The position numbers were made by a program, and so were the translations under genes. Shown here piece after piece: positions 44,144 through 57,064 of a stretch of 64,000 bases of DNA (position 1 is its first letter; each line of letters begins with the position of its first letter). A model generated the notes under the pieces. It saw only the letters and a list, made by a program, of their open reading frames with translations, did no database searches and was not told the origin of the DNA. Source of the stretch: Norana najaformis (lineage: Eukaryota; Annelida; Clitellata; Crassiclitellata; Hormogastridae); NCBI GenBank assembly GCA_964023275.1, contig OZ029920.1:2140572-2204571 (forward strand), written 5' to 3'.

Positions 44144-47027
44144 AGTAGAGAATCAATTATTACTCGTACTTAGTTGTATCCAGTGTTTAACGACATCTTA
44201 CGGCTGTTAGGACCACTCACGTCGACCTTCCCCTGCATGGCATTAGCTAATTTAGGCACCAAAAATAGAAATTCAATATAAGTAAACATTAAATATTTAC
44301 CCATGAAATCAGAATTATTAGAAGTGTCCAGTGTTAAACGACATCTTTTGACGTCGACCGTAAATTGTGTATAAAATATCTGCTTTGCGAGGAGAGGAAC
44401 GACTGAACGAGAATGCGGAATATATAGTTAGAAACAAGGGATATAAATCTGTTCAATTGTCGTCTTAAATTAGTAAATTAGTAAAATTAACCCAGATGTT
44501 ACTTTACATGTGAGTTATGTTCTTCAGTGCATTATTGTACGCTTGTCATGACACTCTGGTTGACGGTATAATTATCTCTCAAAAGTTCCATAGATCTCGA
44601 CAAGAACTCATCATTCTAAGCCTCCCCTCTTGGCTTTCCAACCGATTTCGTGTGGCGACCATCGACTGATGCCTTCAGCTTTATCACAGCAGCGCTATGG
44701 AGGCATTTCTCATTAATGCTTCTTGTTTTAGTAGCTATGGCAACATAGCAATGTTGTGTCAGAAAGTGAGAACATGCAAGACAGTAATTACATTTTCCTG
44801 TTTTCATCGACATTTTCTTGCTGTTGATTTTGGTTTTTACCATTTCAAACTCTTGAACACTTGATGTTCCACTTTCGTTACGGTTACACTTCTTTAAAAC
44901 GATTTATCCAGTTTTATATTAATCACTTTCGTTCAATCAACTCCGCCTCTGCCTTTTTGGGGGTGGTGCCATTCCCAATTCTGGATAAAGGAGGAGGCCG
45001 ACGGCAACGGCCTTTGATGCCATAAGATGTCGTTAAACTGAGGAACTACTACTACTCAAATATTGAATACGAGCAGAATTTAAATAATTGCAGAGATTGA
45101 TAATCGCCTGAAAATCGCAAAGTGGTACAAGAGAAAAAATTATCAACCCATCTCCTCCTTCTCTTCCTCCTTCTCCACCTCCTCCACTACCACCACCACC
45201 ACCTCCTCCTCCTCTCCTCCCTTCTATCGTTGTTCTTTGATAATAATTATATTCCTCGTTTTCGTTCAATCGCAACAGTCACTGTAGTGATATCAATATA
45301 GTTTTGCCTTTCATAAGAAAACCTGGCGTACGTCGAAGAAAATTTAGCACGGGATTAAAATAAAATCGGTTTTTATGTTGAAGGGTGACAAGTTTGTCTA
45401 AAACGAATGTCTTTCATCACACATAGTAAGAAGTTAGAAACGTTTCAATATGTAAATCTACGACTTTACAAGCCTTACAGTAGATGCTATATTAATATAG
45501 AAATCAATTACTAGATAAAGTAGATGTCAATTGTCCTGTCGTTAAGCTCTGGAGTCCGAAAGATGTCGCTATGCGCTTGATTCTACGAATAATATTTGGC
45601 TAGCTTTAGACACCTTTATATCGCTTTTTTCGTCTCAGCCTCAAAGATCTTGTTAAACACTGGAACTAATACTACTATGTCTTATACGCCAATTAATGTT
45701 ATAAGTTCTGTCTCAACACCTTTTAATCGCGCTTCCAACAGCTACACATTCCTAATGTTCTTTCAAGCGTTAGTGTATAGTTATTAATACATTGTGTAGA
45801 AGCAGGTCGAAGTAAACTGCGTTGGCGGCGACTAGATGTCGCCAAACACTCATTGCTATTTGAGAACATGAAGCGCGCATTTTTTTAAGTTGCAAAACTC
45901 TTGTCAAGTGCGGAAAATCGACTTCGCGTTTGATTTTATTCAGGTAGAAAAACACCTGATGCTTCACGAAGTTTGTTCATTGTGCTAAGCGGACAAAAGT
46001 TGCCATAAAACATTTAACCGTAAATTTAATTAATATGCGTTGTTTCACTAGAGGGCGTCGGAGGGAGGACTCCAACGAAAATCATCATATATTTTGGATA
46101 CTTGATCGTGTAAATCCCGATGAATAGAAAAGGTAGCAAAAATTACAGTCAGTATAAAACGCAATCATCCTCCTTATTTAGACCCCTTTTAAAACAATTC
46201 TGAAGGCGGTTTTCCCCACTCTCCAAATCGCGCCGACGGCATATATACGTAATGTTGTTTAATTAAGAGTAATCAGACATCAATGCATCGGCGTTCGAAA
46301 TTATATGAATAGATATCATCTCATTATGAGATGCAGGAAGACAGCAATAGCTATTTGATGTCCTGCTGTTTTCAATCGAAATTGTTAAAAAACTTCAGAG
46401 TCAAACTTGACTAAAAAAATCACGACAAAGCCAAGCTTCATCTGTTGTTTTACTCCATTTCTCGAGTATTTGCTCTTTGCTCGTATTAAACTTCCAATCT
46501 ATGACTTGCGGCGTCTCGAATCATCGCCTTCAGCGATTCACTTTCTACTCGACTGAAAAAATGAATCACCCAACTTTTACAACCGTTTCGATGCACTAAC
46601 ATGAGAAAGCGAATGAAAGGTGTGGGACAATTTGAATCAAGGATGGAATTTTACAAGCGACTGATATTATAGTGAATGCCAGTGTTTAATGATACCTTGT
46701 GACCGCCAAAGTATTTAGAGTCGATATTCCTATACACGAGCGGATTAGCCAATCTGGTTTTCGATAAAAAAAACGAAAACAAATAATATATAACTTATGA
46801 GGACACAATTTAAAGGTGTCTAACCGTAACTCGTTACTTTTTGAGTTGTATCCGGTTTTTATCGACATCTTGTGGCTGTCAGAGCCCATGAAGTCGCCTC
46901 TCGATTATATATCGATAATATTCGCTTGGCAGATCGAACATCCCTGCTCAGAAAAAACCGTTGGTCATCACCAGGGAAGATGGCAAAACGACAGGATGGC
47001 TTGACTCTTATCCTATGATCTCGTAAA
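44144..47027. repeat. R1, R2, R4 and low-complexity block; no gene
   Basis: The block has an R1 minus copy (about 44938-45055), R2 fragments (44185-44230, 45550-45620, 46805-46880), an R4 fragment (about 45858-45995) and a (CCT)n run (45148-45222). A stretch at about 44625-44715 resembles the R6 'cagtcgatg' part on the minus strand. ORFs in this stretch are not recognised. Confidence 0.55.
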
Positions 47028-47190
47028 CCGGGCAGCCTCAGCCAAAAGGTTAAAATACGTCACTATAGCCAAAACCCATGCTTCAGTGGCGGTCGCGCTG
47101 GAGACCAGCGGCGCATGGAGTAAAGAAGGATTGGATTTTGGAGTTAGGACGAAGGATGAGCACGGCAACCCACGGCGCAACGTCATCTGC
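47028..47190 (+). mobile_element. Relic of a reverse-transcriptase C-terminal region
   Basis: One frame from about 47028 reads NRAASAKRLKYVTIAK, then VAVALETSGAWSKEGLDF. After a one-base shift near 47135 a second frame continues ELGRRMSTATHG. This 'ETSG.W..EGL.F...LGRR' pattern follows the RT in several LINE and related retroelements. Only this part remains. Confidence 0.55.
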
Positions 47191-47999
47191 TTCTCCGGAA
47201 ATCTACCATAAACATGTAGAAACCCCAAACACCAACAAAAAAAACACCAACAACAACAACAACAACAACAAGAGTAATAACGACGACACTGCCGCTTACA
47301 GCAATATTAGATTCAACGCAAAACAGATGTCTCATGTGTGGCGGAAGTTGATGTTCAAAGCTCAAGCTGTACTCAAACAACTCCATGTACTCGGGGGCCC
47401 GGGACCCATGGCGCCAAAGGCGCCGATGCTCACACAAGTTTTGGCTCTGTGAAGCCGAGGAAGGAGCATGCTCACACAACTTTTATGGGCAACGGGGATA
47501 TCTACCTATGTCACGGAACAAGCATTAATACTATGAAATTAATACAGTGACACATACTATGGTATTTCGTCAAAAATTAATTTTTTTCCACCTTAGGTCT
47601 GTACTTGGCTGAAGTTGGCTCACACAACTTTTAAACACTTCATGGGCCACTGCGTGTACCAATTTTAGATGCGGACGTTCTGGACAAACCCCGCCCCCGT
47701 TGTTCGCAAATGGGAGACCAATCCGTTCCTCCTCTTTGTGGACGTCCTTTTAAATGGATGACCATTTACTTAATGATTAAGCTTATGATACAGCAGAGGG
47801 GTAATACTGGGCAAAAAGCCATAAAATACGTAAAGCAGCAAGAGCAGACAAAGCCAAATGGCTTGAATACAAATGCACAGACGTAGAAATATATATATAT
47901 AGCCGTAAAACAGTGATTTAAAGGTGTCAAAGTGTAATCTAACAATTAATAGAATCGAGCGTTTCATTAGTCACTGCTATGACAGCATGAATAAACCGT
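47191..47999. other. Intergenic stretch with (AAC)n patch and an R2 unit
   Basis: A (CAA)n patch lies at 47252-47281. A repeated word 'gctcacacaactttta' occurs at about 47470 and 47617. An R2 right-hand motif is at about 47918. The rest is unrecognised. Confidence 0.45.
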
Positions 48000-49390
48000 A
48001 ATATGAAAATTGCGACTAATAAATCCTTAGAACATGAATTACACCATAGATCCTATTATCCGTTGTATAATTGAGCTCAATCAGTAAGAAGTTTCTGCCT
48101 AAGCCAATCAGTCAATCGTTTATAGAGCACAGTATACCAGTCTGAAAGAAGTTTAGCAACAAACAGAGTTACGGATAAATGGACTTTGATGTCATTTGCA
48201 TGCATACTTTTTGACCTCATCTAGCTAGCAACTTATTTGCATAAGAAACTGCCGAGAAGAAGTTACGAAGTAAGACATATTTAGACTTTTTCTTAGGTCC
48301 TTACTATCGCTTAATTTGTTAATTTGTTAAATCCATGCGCTGCATTGTAATTGTTGGAGTTGGTTATACAAAGTGTTTTGTAGCTGTAGTGTTGCCCCGA
48401 GCGAAACGCTGTCTTAGCCTCTAGACTTTGACGGCAGGTACAAAAAAAAAACAATGAACGAGTACAAATCAGAAAAGACTTTGGCGAATTTGAAGAAAAA
48501 AATTGAAATTAATGTCTCTTATGTGAAATTAGCAAAAAGGAAATGCCACAGTTAATTTTATTCGACCAGACAACTCTTAGAATTTGAAATCGAAAGTAAA
48601 AATTAGGCAGCGGAAAATTAATCCTTCATTTCCAATGATGTAGAATTATTAATGAACAAATGGCGCACGACGATTCGTCGATATAAATAAACTGCTGTCT
48701 GTCACGAATAGACAACTCGTGTGTTCGAGAAAACTGTTTTTTCTCCCGACATGGACTGCTAGGCTACAATTTATATACAGCCTTTAAATATACAACTTTA
48801 ACTATTTACAGTTCTGTTTAAGAAAAACCCTTCAAATGTTCAGTAATAACTATTGTCCACAAAACTACTAAAACAAGAGCTACTTACATTTTCCTGGCTA
48901 AACTTCTAACTAAATAAGTTTACTTCTTAAATCACACTACTGCCAATTTAAACTGTACATGTTTCCCTTCTCTTGATTCCCCTCTCTCTCAAACCAGCTA
49001 GCCCTTTTATAGCCCAATCCTTTGAGACACACCCTTCATTCATATCGTGCCCAGAACTCACTTAAGCGTGACCCAACCCTAGTACTTTTATGTAGCGCTA
49101 ATATACACTTTCTTCGCTACACTGTCCACAGTTTGATTTTGTTAAATTTTGCCTCATTTAGCGATGAAATTTTTGCCATGGTCAAAATCTGATATTTTTC
49201 GTGCACATAAGCGACAATTCTCATCATTTGGTGGCACATTCAAGCAGATTTGTCTAATGAAATTCATTGTTAAACTTTGATTTGTGTCTTTTTGTGAAAC
49301 TTAAATTATTAGTAATACTTAATTGGTGGTTCGAAATAATACGAGTTGAAAGGTAAATTTTCCTTGCAGGCAACAATTAAACCATTGAAC
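48000..49390 (+). promoter_or_regulatory. Conserved 5' flank of gene 3
   Basis: This flank aligns with the inverted 7275-8195 region of gene 1. It keeps the 'cgattcgtcgatataaat' TATA-like element (about 48671-48688) and the acceptor-like 'ttttccttgcag' (about 49358-49369). A solo LTR (48700-49121) interrupts it directly downstream of the TATA-like element. Confidence 0.5.
48700..49121 (-). mobile_element. Solo LTR, 422 bp, with 5-bp target duplication
   Basis: The element starts TGTCACG and ends GCTACA, so both ends are TG...CA. It is flanked by the direct repeat CTGTC (48695-48699 and 49122-49126). The matching place in gene 1 is empty, confirming an insertion after the duplication. A good TATA box (GGGCTATAAAAGGGC on the minus strand, near 48999-49013) suggests minus orientation. 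No internal retroelement sequence is next to it, so this is a recombination remnant. Confidence 0.88.
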
Positions 49391-52176
49391 ATGGCTGCAG
49401 CTGGATGTCAACTTCAGAAACTGACGGAATGCTGTATATGTTTCCAAACATTTACTGATCCTAGAATGCTGCCATGCATTCACACGTTCTGTCTCGAATG
49501 TCTCAAACAAACAGCCGATGCAACAAAGAAGAAATCAGAAGAAAATATGACATGTCCCTTGTGCAGAGAAATGTTTGTTTTTCCAGCAAATGGTCTCGAT
49601 GGACTCCAGAAAAACTTCTTCATAGAACATCTCATGGAAGCCACAACTAATTTGCAACTAAGCAGCACGTCAGTCGTTCTTTGTGATATATGTAAAGATC
49701 TCTATGAGGGCGACGAAAAGACAAGAACTGCTACGATGCGCTGTTTTGAATGCAGAGACAACTTTTGCGATAGTTGTGCAAAAGCACATAAGTTGCATAA
49801 ATCAAGCAAAAACCATCATGTTGCGAAAATTGGAAGTGAAACGGAAGAAGACATCAGAAAAATGCTACGAACAGGAAATTGCACTGATCACAATGAAAAG
49901 CCGTTAGACTTCTATTGCGCTGATTGCAAGAAAATATTATGCGTGTCGTGTTTTGTTGAAAATCATGCATCACATAAATGCAAAGATGTGACTACAGTCG
50001 AGGAGCAATTCCGACAAACAATTCACACAAATGCATTAAAGATTGCGAACTACGCAGATGAGGTGTTAAAAGAGGGAAAAGCGTGGAACAGAGAAAGGAA
50101 AATATCCTTTTAAAATTAGCAGAAACAGAAAATGAAATTCGAAAAAGAAATCTAGAACTTAAAGAAATGATAGATGACCACACAAATTCCCTGCTGGATG
50201 AGTTGTCTCTGATAAAACAGAAGCAAATAAAGGATTGTGAAAACGAAAAGGAAGAAATTGAACGGATTCACATCATTTTAAAAAGTTTTGAGACTTACTG
50301 CACCGAACTAAGATCGAAAGGATCGGCCAGCGACATCTGCAGCTGTGTTGACAAATTGTCAGTGAGAGCAGACGAGCTGGAGAAAGATCAGAAGGAATTC
50401 ACTGGTCGTCCACGTCGATCATTCGAAGTTTCTTTACAAACAACAGATATAAGAGAAGTTTTAGAGAAGTCCAACAGGAATGTTGTGGGACAAATTAAAG
50501 GTAAAAATTTTCCAAATTGCTTAAGTTAGCATTCTGAGGTGGATGGCTAGTTGTTTTTGAGCAGAGTGGACAGAGAACTTGCAAAGAGGACAAGTTCTCT
50601 CTTTGGTCTCCAACTTTTGAGATATCGCTTAGGTTTGGGTTGAAATCTCTTTTTTCCGGATTGCTTATCTTCTGTGTCGCATGTCTTCTGGCCTGAGAGA
50701 CCTTAAAAATTCGGCTGGTTCTGTTTCGGATGATTTGTGGTGGTTTTGATTAGAAGCGACCGTCGATTGAGGCCACGTGTATTATAATATAAACGAAGCT
50801 ATACACGTTTCCAGATATGATATTAAACTGGATAATATAATATTCCATTACACTACAGTACACTCTATAACATTGCGTAAGATCACATCACATTTCATTG
50901 CATTATATTACATTCGTTTTTAATAAGATTATATTATTACATCGCATCATAATTCATAAGATCACATTGCATTTCATTAGAATACATAACCTTAGATTCA
51001 ATGATTGCAATAGATTACATTAGCTTCCAATAAATTGCATTTGGATTGCATTGCATTGGATTATATTACATTATTTAATAGAATTGCATTCGATTGCATT
51101 ACATCAGATTTAATCATTCGATGACAAATGTTCATAAGAATTGAGCAAATGAATAAATGCTCGGCTAAATGGTCAGTTATAATAAATGGTGAAGATAAAT
51201 GAATACTATTGTCAGTTTAACCATCAATTTTCAATATATCTGTTTCATCTGGCTAAAACAGAAACCACTACACGGATTGAGAACTATGCAATAGTCGTGG
51301 GATTAGGTGATGATACGACCATAACAAAGGACGTCATCCAAATAAATCTGCGTCGTCCAAATGAAATTTCAACTCAACAACAAATACCGACTACAATGAG
51401 GAATGAAGCCTCAGCCGCCGTTTACTGTAACACGATGTACGTTACAGGAATAGGAGACAATAGAGATGAAATCTGGAAATACAACTTGGCTTCCGGTTGG
51501 ATGAAATGCGCTTCTTTAGTTCAAGGCCGACGTAGACACAGCGCAGCGTTTATCGATGAAGTATTGTACATCTGTGGAGGATATTCGGATTCAGATAAAA
51601 GAGTTCTAGACAGCGTCGAAGCCTACAACGCTGTCACCGACAAATGCTCTGCAGTGGGAAAGCTGGTTCACTGCGTCCAGAATTCAGGCAACTGTGTTTC
51701 CATTCAAGACTTCGCTCTACATTTTCGGTGGTAGAGATAAAGAAAACAAGGCGCTGAACGACGTTCAAGTGTACGACACAAAACTGAACACATGCACTCT
51801 CCTTTCGAAACCAATGCCACGTCCTTATCAGCTGATGCGAGCTGCACTTTGGGAGACATCTGCTATTTTAGTTGGATGTCATACTTGTTTTATATTTAAC
51901 TTTGAGACGGAGACTTGGCAAGAAAGACAACAGTTCAAGACCGACGTAAGTCACTTTGGTTTGGTTCTTGAGAATGAACGACTCTTTGTCATCGGAGGAG
52001 GAAACTACGAAAAGGATAAAGATGGAAAAGATTCATGGAAATGCAGAGACGACGTACGTTATGTTCCAATTCGAAATATCATCGAGGATAAACCGACTGA
52101 GTGGAAGATTCATGCAAAACTGCCTCAACCATCTCTGATACATGCCTACGAAAAATTGTCTTGTTTTATCCCATAG
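49391..52176 (+). pseudogene. TRIM-Kelch gene 3, one single-base indel in each exon
   Basis: The exons are 49391-50500 and 51262-52176, with a GT-AG intron of 761 bp. RING (CCICFQTF, PCIHTFCLECL, CPLC), both B-boxes, coiled coil and Kelch strands (VLYICGG, LYIFGG, LFVIGGG) match gene 1 most closely. Relative to gene 1, one base is lost in 'agagggaaaagc' (about 50072-50080), which shifts the frame before EQRKENILLK. Relative to gene 2, one base is gained in 'gtgtttccattc' (about 51695-51700). Both are in short homopolymers, so assembly error must be considered; otherwise the gene makes at most a RING/B-box/partial coiled-coil protein. The ATG (49391) follows the conserved 'ttgaac'. Confidence 0.85.
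50501..51261 (+). other. Intron of gene 3
   Basis: GT-AG intron; about 300 bp (50815-51115) is a loose repeat around 'attacatt' and 'gattgcat', complementary in type to the gene 1 intron satellite. Confidence 0.8.
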
Positions 52177-52261
52177 TGCAAAAAACAATTCAGTGTTTCT
52201 TTCATAAATAATATTAAGTGATTGTTATATTTCTGTATCCTATCCTCATTCCTCCTCATTC

Positions 52262-52410
<149 letters not shown>

Positions 52411-53365
52411 GTCCTTTGCCGTCTTTCTACATTCTGAATAAGACCGAGGTTCTGTTCATACGGGTCACCAATTGCAGTTGCCTTCCTTAAGCGTCTAAGT
52501 AAATGATCTGCTATCGTCATCACCGCCTGCACTGTGACCCTTGCTGTCCAGGTTCTTAGGCACACGGAAAAGCCCAAACAGGTCCACGTTCTTTCAGACG
52601 TTGTCTTGTTTTTATTTAGCATTTAAGGAGAAACAGTTGAAGTTTGTTTCGTACGTGTTGTACCTTGTGATTCGGTCTCTGGTAGGTTTCATTCACGGAC
52701 TCAAACCCAATCACTCCCATCTTTCTTAATTAATTTGATTCCGTTAGAGAAGCGACCAATACAGAATCTTCATTTTAGAGAACGGGCGCTACGTAGGGGC
52801 AGAGGTGATACGGAATGATCGTTTTAGCCTATTTCAATAGTTGAACCGGAAGTGATGTGGGTGGCTCAGGACATCGAACTGCGCTGGAGTCACCCTGCTC
52901 CTCCAGTATCATTTAAAATCGCGAGCACTGCTGAGAGTTCAATGACGTCTTTACGGCTGCCATGGTCTTTATATCATCGACCTTATCATACAGATAGTCA
53001 ACGGATCATCAAAGGTGCCAGTAGTAGTTCCTCAGTTTAACGACAGCTTATGGCATCAAAGGCCGTTGCCGTCGCCCTCCTCCTTTTTACAGTACCGTTC
53101 ATGGACTTATGAAGCAAAATTTTACTCTTTTAAAAGGTGTCTAACTTTACAACAAAAATCTTGGAAAGATTTTATCTTGCACTCAGTAAGCTGCAGGATC
53201 TGCGAATAATATCAGCCTTATTACCTACTTAATTAATTAATATATTACGTTATCTGATATAGTCTAATCTTTTATAATTATCATTTTGATTTAGTTTCGT
53301 TTATTGCACGCTGTTGTACCTACTCTATAGTCCATTAATCACAACACATATGCATACACACATGT

Positions 53366-53434
53366 ACATACATACATACATACATACATACATACATACA
53401 TACATACATACATACATACATACATACATACATA
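53366..53434 (+). repeat. (CATA)n microsatellite
   Basis: About 17 units of 'cata'. It gives the (YIHT)n frame, not a gene. Confidence 0.97.
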
Positions 53435-53564
53435 CACACATACATACACACACAAATGTATCTTTAGTGATAGACAGTTTAAACCATTGTATAAAGCAAC
53501 CCTTCCTTCTACAAACTGCAGCAAATAGAACCCATGGGGATCATGTTAGTAATCCGGGTGGTAC

Positions 53565-53985
53565 CTGAATTCTAAGTTATACCGAGCCTGACTTTTCATA
53601 AGACTTCTTTGTCCCAGGAACTTAGAGAACGACTGGTGTCTCAGATTATTGGCTGCAGCGGAAGACTTACGAGATGTAGGTAGATGGTGAAAAGAAAGTT
53701 CGCAAAAAAGAAGCCACACAAAGGGAACGACTGTTGCCGGTAAGGAACAAACCCTGTTCTGGTAAAGGCCGTCCTCAGGACGTTGCTCATCCGGCGACAG
53801 CGGAAGAAGCAGAATGGGATCCAGAGACAGAGTTTCACGGTGTTGCCTCAATCCTAAACCTTCCTTGGAGAGAATGGAAACTGCGGACCAGAAAAACGGC
53901 CAATTTATCCTCTGTCGAAAGTCGAAGGAGCAGTAATGTGGTTGGCTGAGGGCATCGAACTCCGTTTTCGTCTCACAACTACACC
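53565..53985 (+). repeat. R5 copy with part of the gag-like frame
   Basis: It aligns with 25840-26250, including 'gtcctcaggacgttgc' and the frame PQDVAHPATAEEAEWDPETE. The upstream part of the frame is broken. Confidence 0.7.
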
Positions 53986-56054
53986 AAGTGACCTACAAGT
54001 CGCGATGATCAATGACAACGGTTGTCATGAAAAGCTAGATTTAACATCGATTGAACGAAAATATATATATAGATGCAGAATAAACGATTTAAAGGTGTCT
54101 TAATTTAACCTAACTCTCGTAGTTTGGGGTGTTCGGCAACGTCTTAACGGATGCCAGAACCATTGACTTCGACCGCAACTGATTTTACAAGAAACCGTTT
54201 GTCATTCTCCTTTTTTAACGAATAAAAAGGTAGAAAAAAGACGGTTATAGTAAGTGAAACAATGGCCCTGTTAGCCATAAGTGGTTAAACGCTGAAATCT
54301 ATTAATAATATTAGGTTACGCTTAGACACCTTTAAATCACTGTTATTCAATCTTATATATACTTCATATCGTTCGTTCCAATTATTCTGTCAACTTCACT
54401 TCTGAATGTGAGGAACGTGGAAGTCAACGGCCCTGGCAGCCGTAAGATGTCTTTAAGAATGGAAACTACTATTAATCCCACATATACGCTCCATCTCTTG
54501 CAAACTCTTCCACTGCCTTCAATAGGGTGGAGCCAGATCGAAACGTGAAGAAGTCTAATTATTCCGATATTATTCGCAGATCCCGCAGCTTTATGAGCTA
54601 AAATCTTTCTGATATTTATTTGCGGAGAAAGTGACTTTATGCATCATCAGCTCCTCAACGGACAATGTAAGTAGAAAGATAATAGCGAAGTCAAAGGCCC
54701 TGCCAGTCACAAGATGTCACTAAACGCAGAATACTAAAGATACATTTGGAACAATAATTTTAAAATACGACAGGGTAATAATGTAGATGTGTGCAGCTTC
54801 CTACTCTCCAAGAAAAAGGTATAAGGTCGAAGTCAAAGATAAACTCGATAAACTGATTTCATATACACCAACTAATTTTTGGAGCTCTGCTTTGACACCT
54901 TTAAATCGTCTTTACTGATGTCATAAATACCTCATTTCGTTTCAATCGTTAGTGATGCCTGCTTTCTTCATTTGTATAGGGTAAAGACGAAGTAAACTGC
55001 GATATCAGCCACAAGATGTCGCTAAGCCCTGAATGCTATTTAACAACATAAGCTTCAGCCTTTATTGAATCAATTGGTGGATGATGTTAAAACGCGCATT
55101 TATTTGTTAAGTTGCAAAACTGTTCTAAAATACCGGAAAATCGACCCAGGAGGGAATCAGTTGGTGCTTGTAATATTTTATATGTTGTTATGTAAGGGAA
55201 TATTATATTGCGTTTCTAAAAACCTCGGAAAGGTTTGTATAAAATGATCTGTGGAATGCTAAAGGTTTTCATGAGCCATGTAAAAATTTCTCAAACTGTT
55301 CATTGAGTAATAATGATGACGACGACAATGATGATGACGAAAACAACTGGGCAACATGATTCATAATGTTCGAAATACTACCATGGAACCTCTCACCCTT
55401 AGCAATAATAATGATAACGACGGCTATGATGATCAAGTAAAAGGCGTTGATCTTGGCTGGACAGGGAAAACTGTCTTCTGGTGATCATATATTCATTCAC
55501 TTCATACGAAACGTTGCTGAAACTCCGTCACTGGCTTTTATAGGATGGAGTCAGTCCGAAGCCAGGATAAAGGAGGAGAATTCCGCCGCTGATGACCTTC
55601 GATATGACACAGCGTCGCTAGACCGAAACTACTATAATACCACGTAGCATTAGTAGACCTATAAAAACGAAAACTGACGATTAATATTAGTATCCACTGT
55701 TTAATGACATCGTGAGGCTGACACGCCCATTTGTGTAGATATGCCACTCTTTTAGCTACAAGCGAAGCGGTTGAACGAATATAAACTATATATAAAGAAG
55801 AAGAAAGCAATATAAGGGTGTCTAAACGTAACCTAAAAATTATTTAAAATATTGCATTGTACTCTGTTAACACACCTTTAAGTCGCTTTTTCCGACGCCA
55901 AATACTCATAATTTTCGTTTTATTTCTCTTCAAACTCCACCGCTGCCCTTATTCGGGTGGTGCCAGTTCGAAGCCTGGATAAAAGAAGAGGGCAATGCTA
56001 TTCATCTTCGTTAAGACAAAGCGTGATTAAACAGAAACCGCGAACTTTAAGCTA

Positions 56055-56248
56055 TTTCTCTCTTTCGCCGTCGTTTTTCAGTGTTTTGGACGACATTCAG
56101 ACGTTTACTTTCCTCGTCTCGTACGCAGGTGGACCCGTCGGCCCTGAGGGTTTCAGGTTATTAACAGCAAGTGTCAAGCTCCAATTGGAAAGGCCAGGAG
56201 ACTGAAAGACAGACAGACAAACACTCTAAAACGACGGCGAAAGAGAAA
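56055..56248. mobile_element. 194-bp element with terminal inverted repeats
   Basis: Arms at about 56055-56087 and 56219-56248 both contain 'tttcgccgtcgtttt' and pair over about 27-30 bp with a 2-bp slip. 'cta' occurs on both sides (56052-56054 and 56249-56251), a possible 3-bp target duplication. No coding capacity. Superfamily not identified. Confidence 0.6.
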
Positions 56249-57064
56249 CTATATAATTAGTAGCATTGAGTGTTGAACTACATCTTGTGGCCGCCAAGGC
56301 CGTTGACGCCGATTTTAACCTATATTAGAAAGATAATGTTCTATGGACAATAGTGACTGAAATGAAAAATACATAACGTCGGGAAGAGCGACTTAATAAA
56401 GTTGGGTTATATTTAGACACATTTAAATCTCTTAAGTAGAGGTCTCTCTTAGACCTATATTAGGTCTATAATAACTCAGCCACTGCCTTGTTTGGGGGGT
56501 AGTGCCAGTCCCGAGCATGGATAAAGGAGGAGGGCGACGGCAACGGGCGTTGATGCCATAAGCTGCCGTTAAACTGAGGAACTAATAGATAGCCGATCTC
56601 AAACCGTACTAAGTTTTAAAAAAACATTGCACAGAAGCGGCGAAAATTCCCCAAAAAAATTCCTAAGCATGTCAACGGACTTGGCAATCAAAAGATTTCG
56701 CCAAACACTGGACGCTACTCCTAAAAGTAATCACTTTAGACACCTTTTATTTGCTATCTTCAACCTTATATAAGTCATATTCGTTGAAAGATTGATATTC
56801 CTATCTTTCCGTCGTCAACGGCATTTGATGTCATAAGATGTCGTTAAACATTGGAACTTGAGCTATCGATACGCACACCAAACTTACCAAAATAGCGCCT
56901 ATCATCTGAGGTGATTTCGACGTAAACGGTCCTGGCAGCCGTACGAAGTCCTCAAACAATGTGAAATGCAACGGATACTATGATGAAATAGGTTGCTACG
57001 ATTACAATACGAAATTACCAAGCTACATATTCATCAGTTGCGGTTAAACATATTCAGCACTTCA

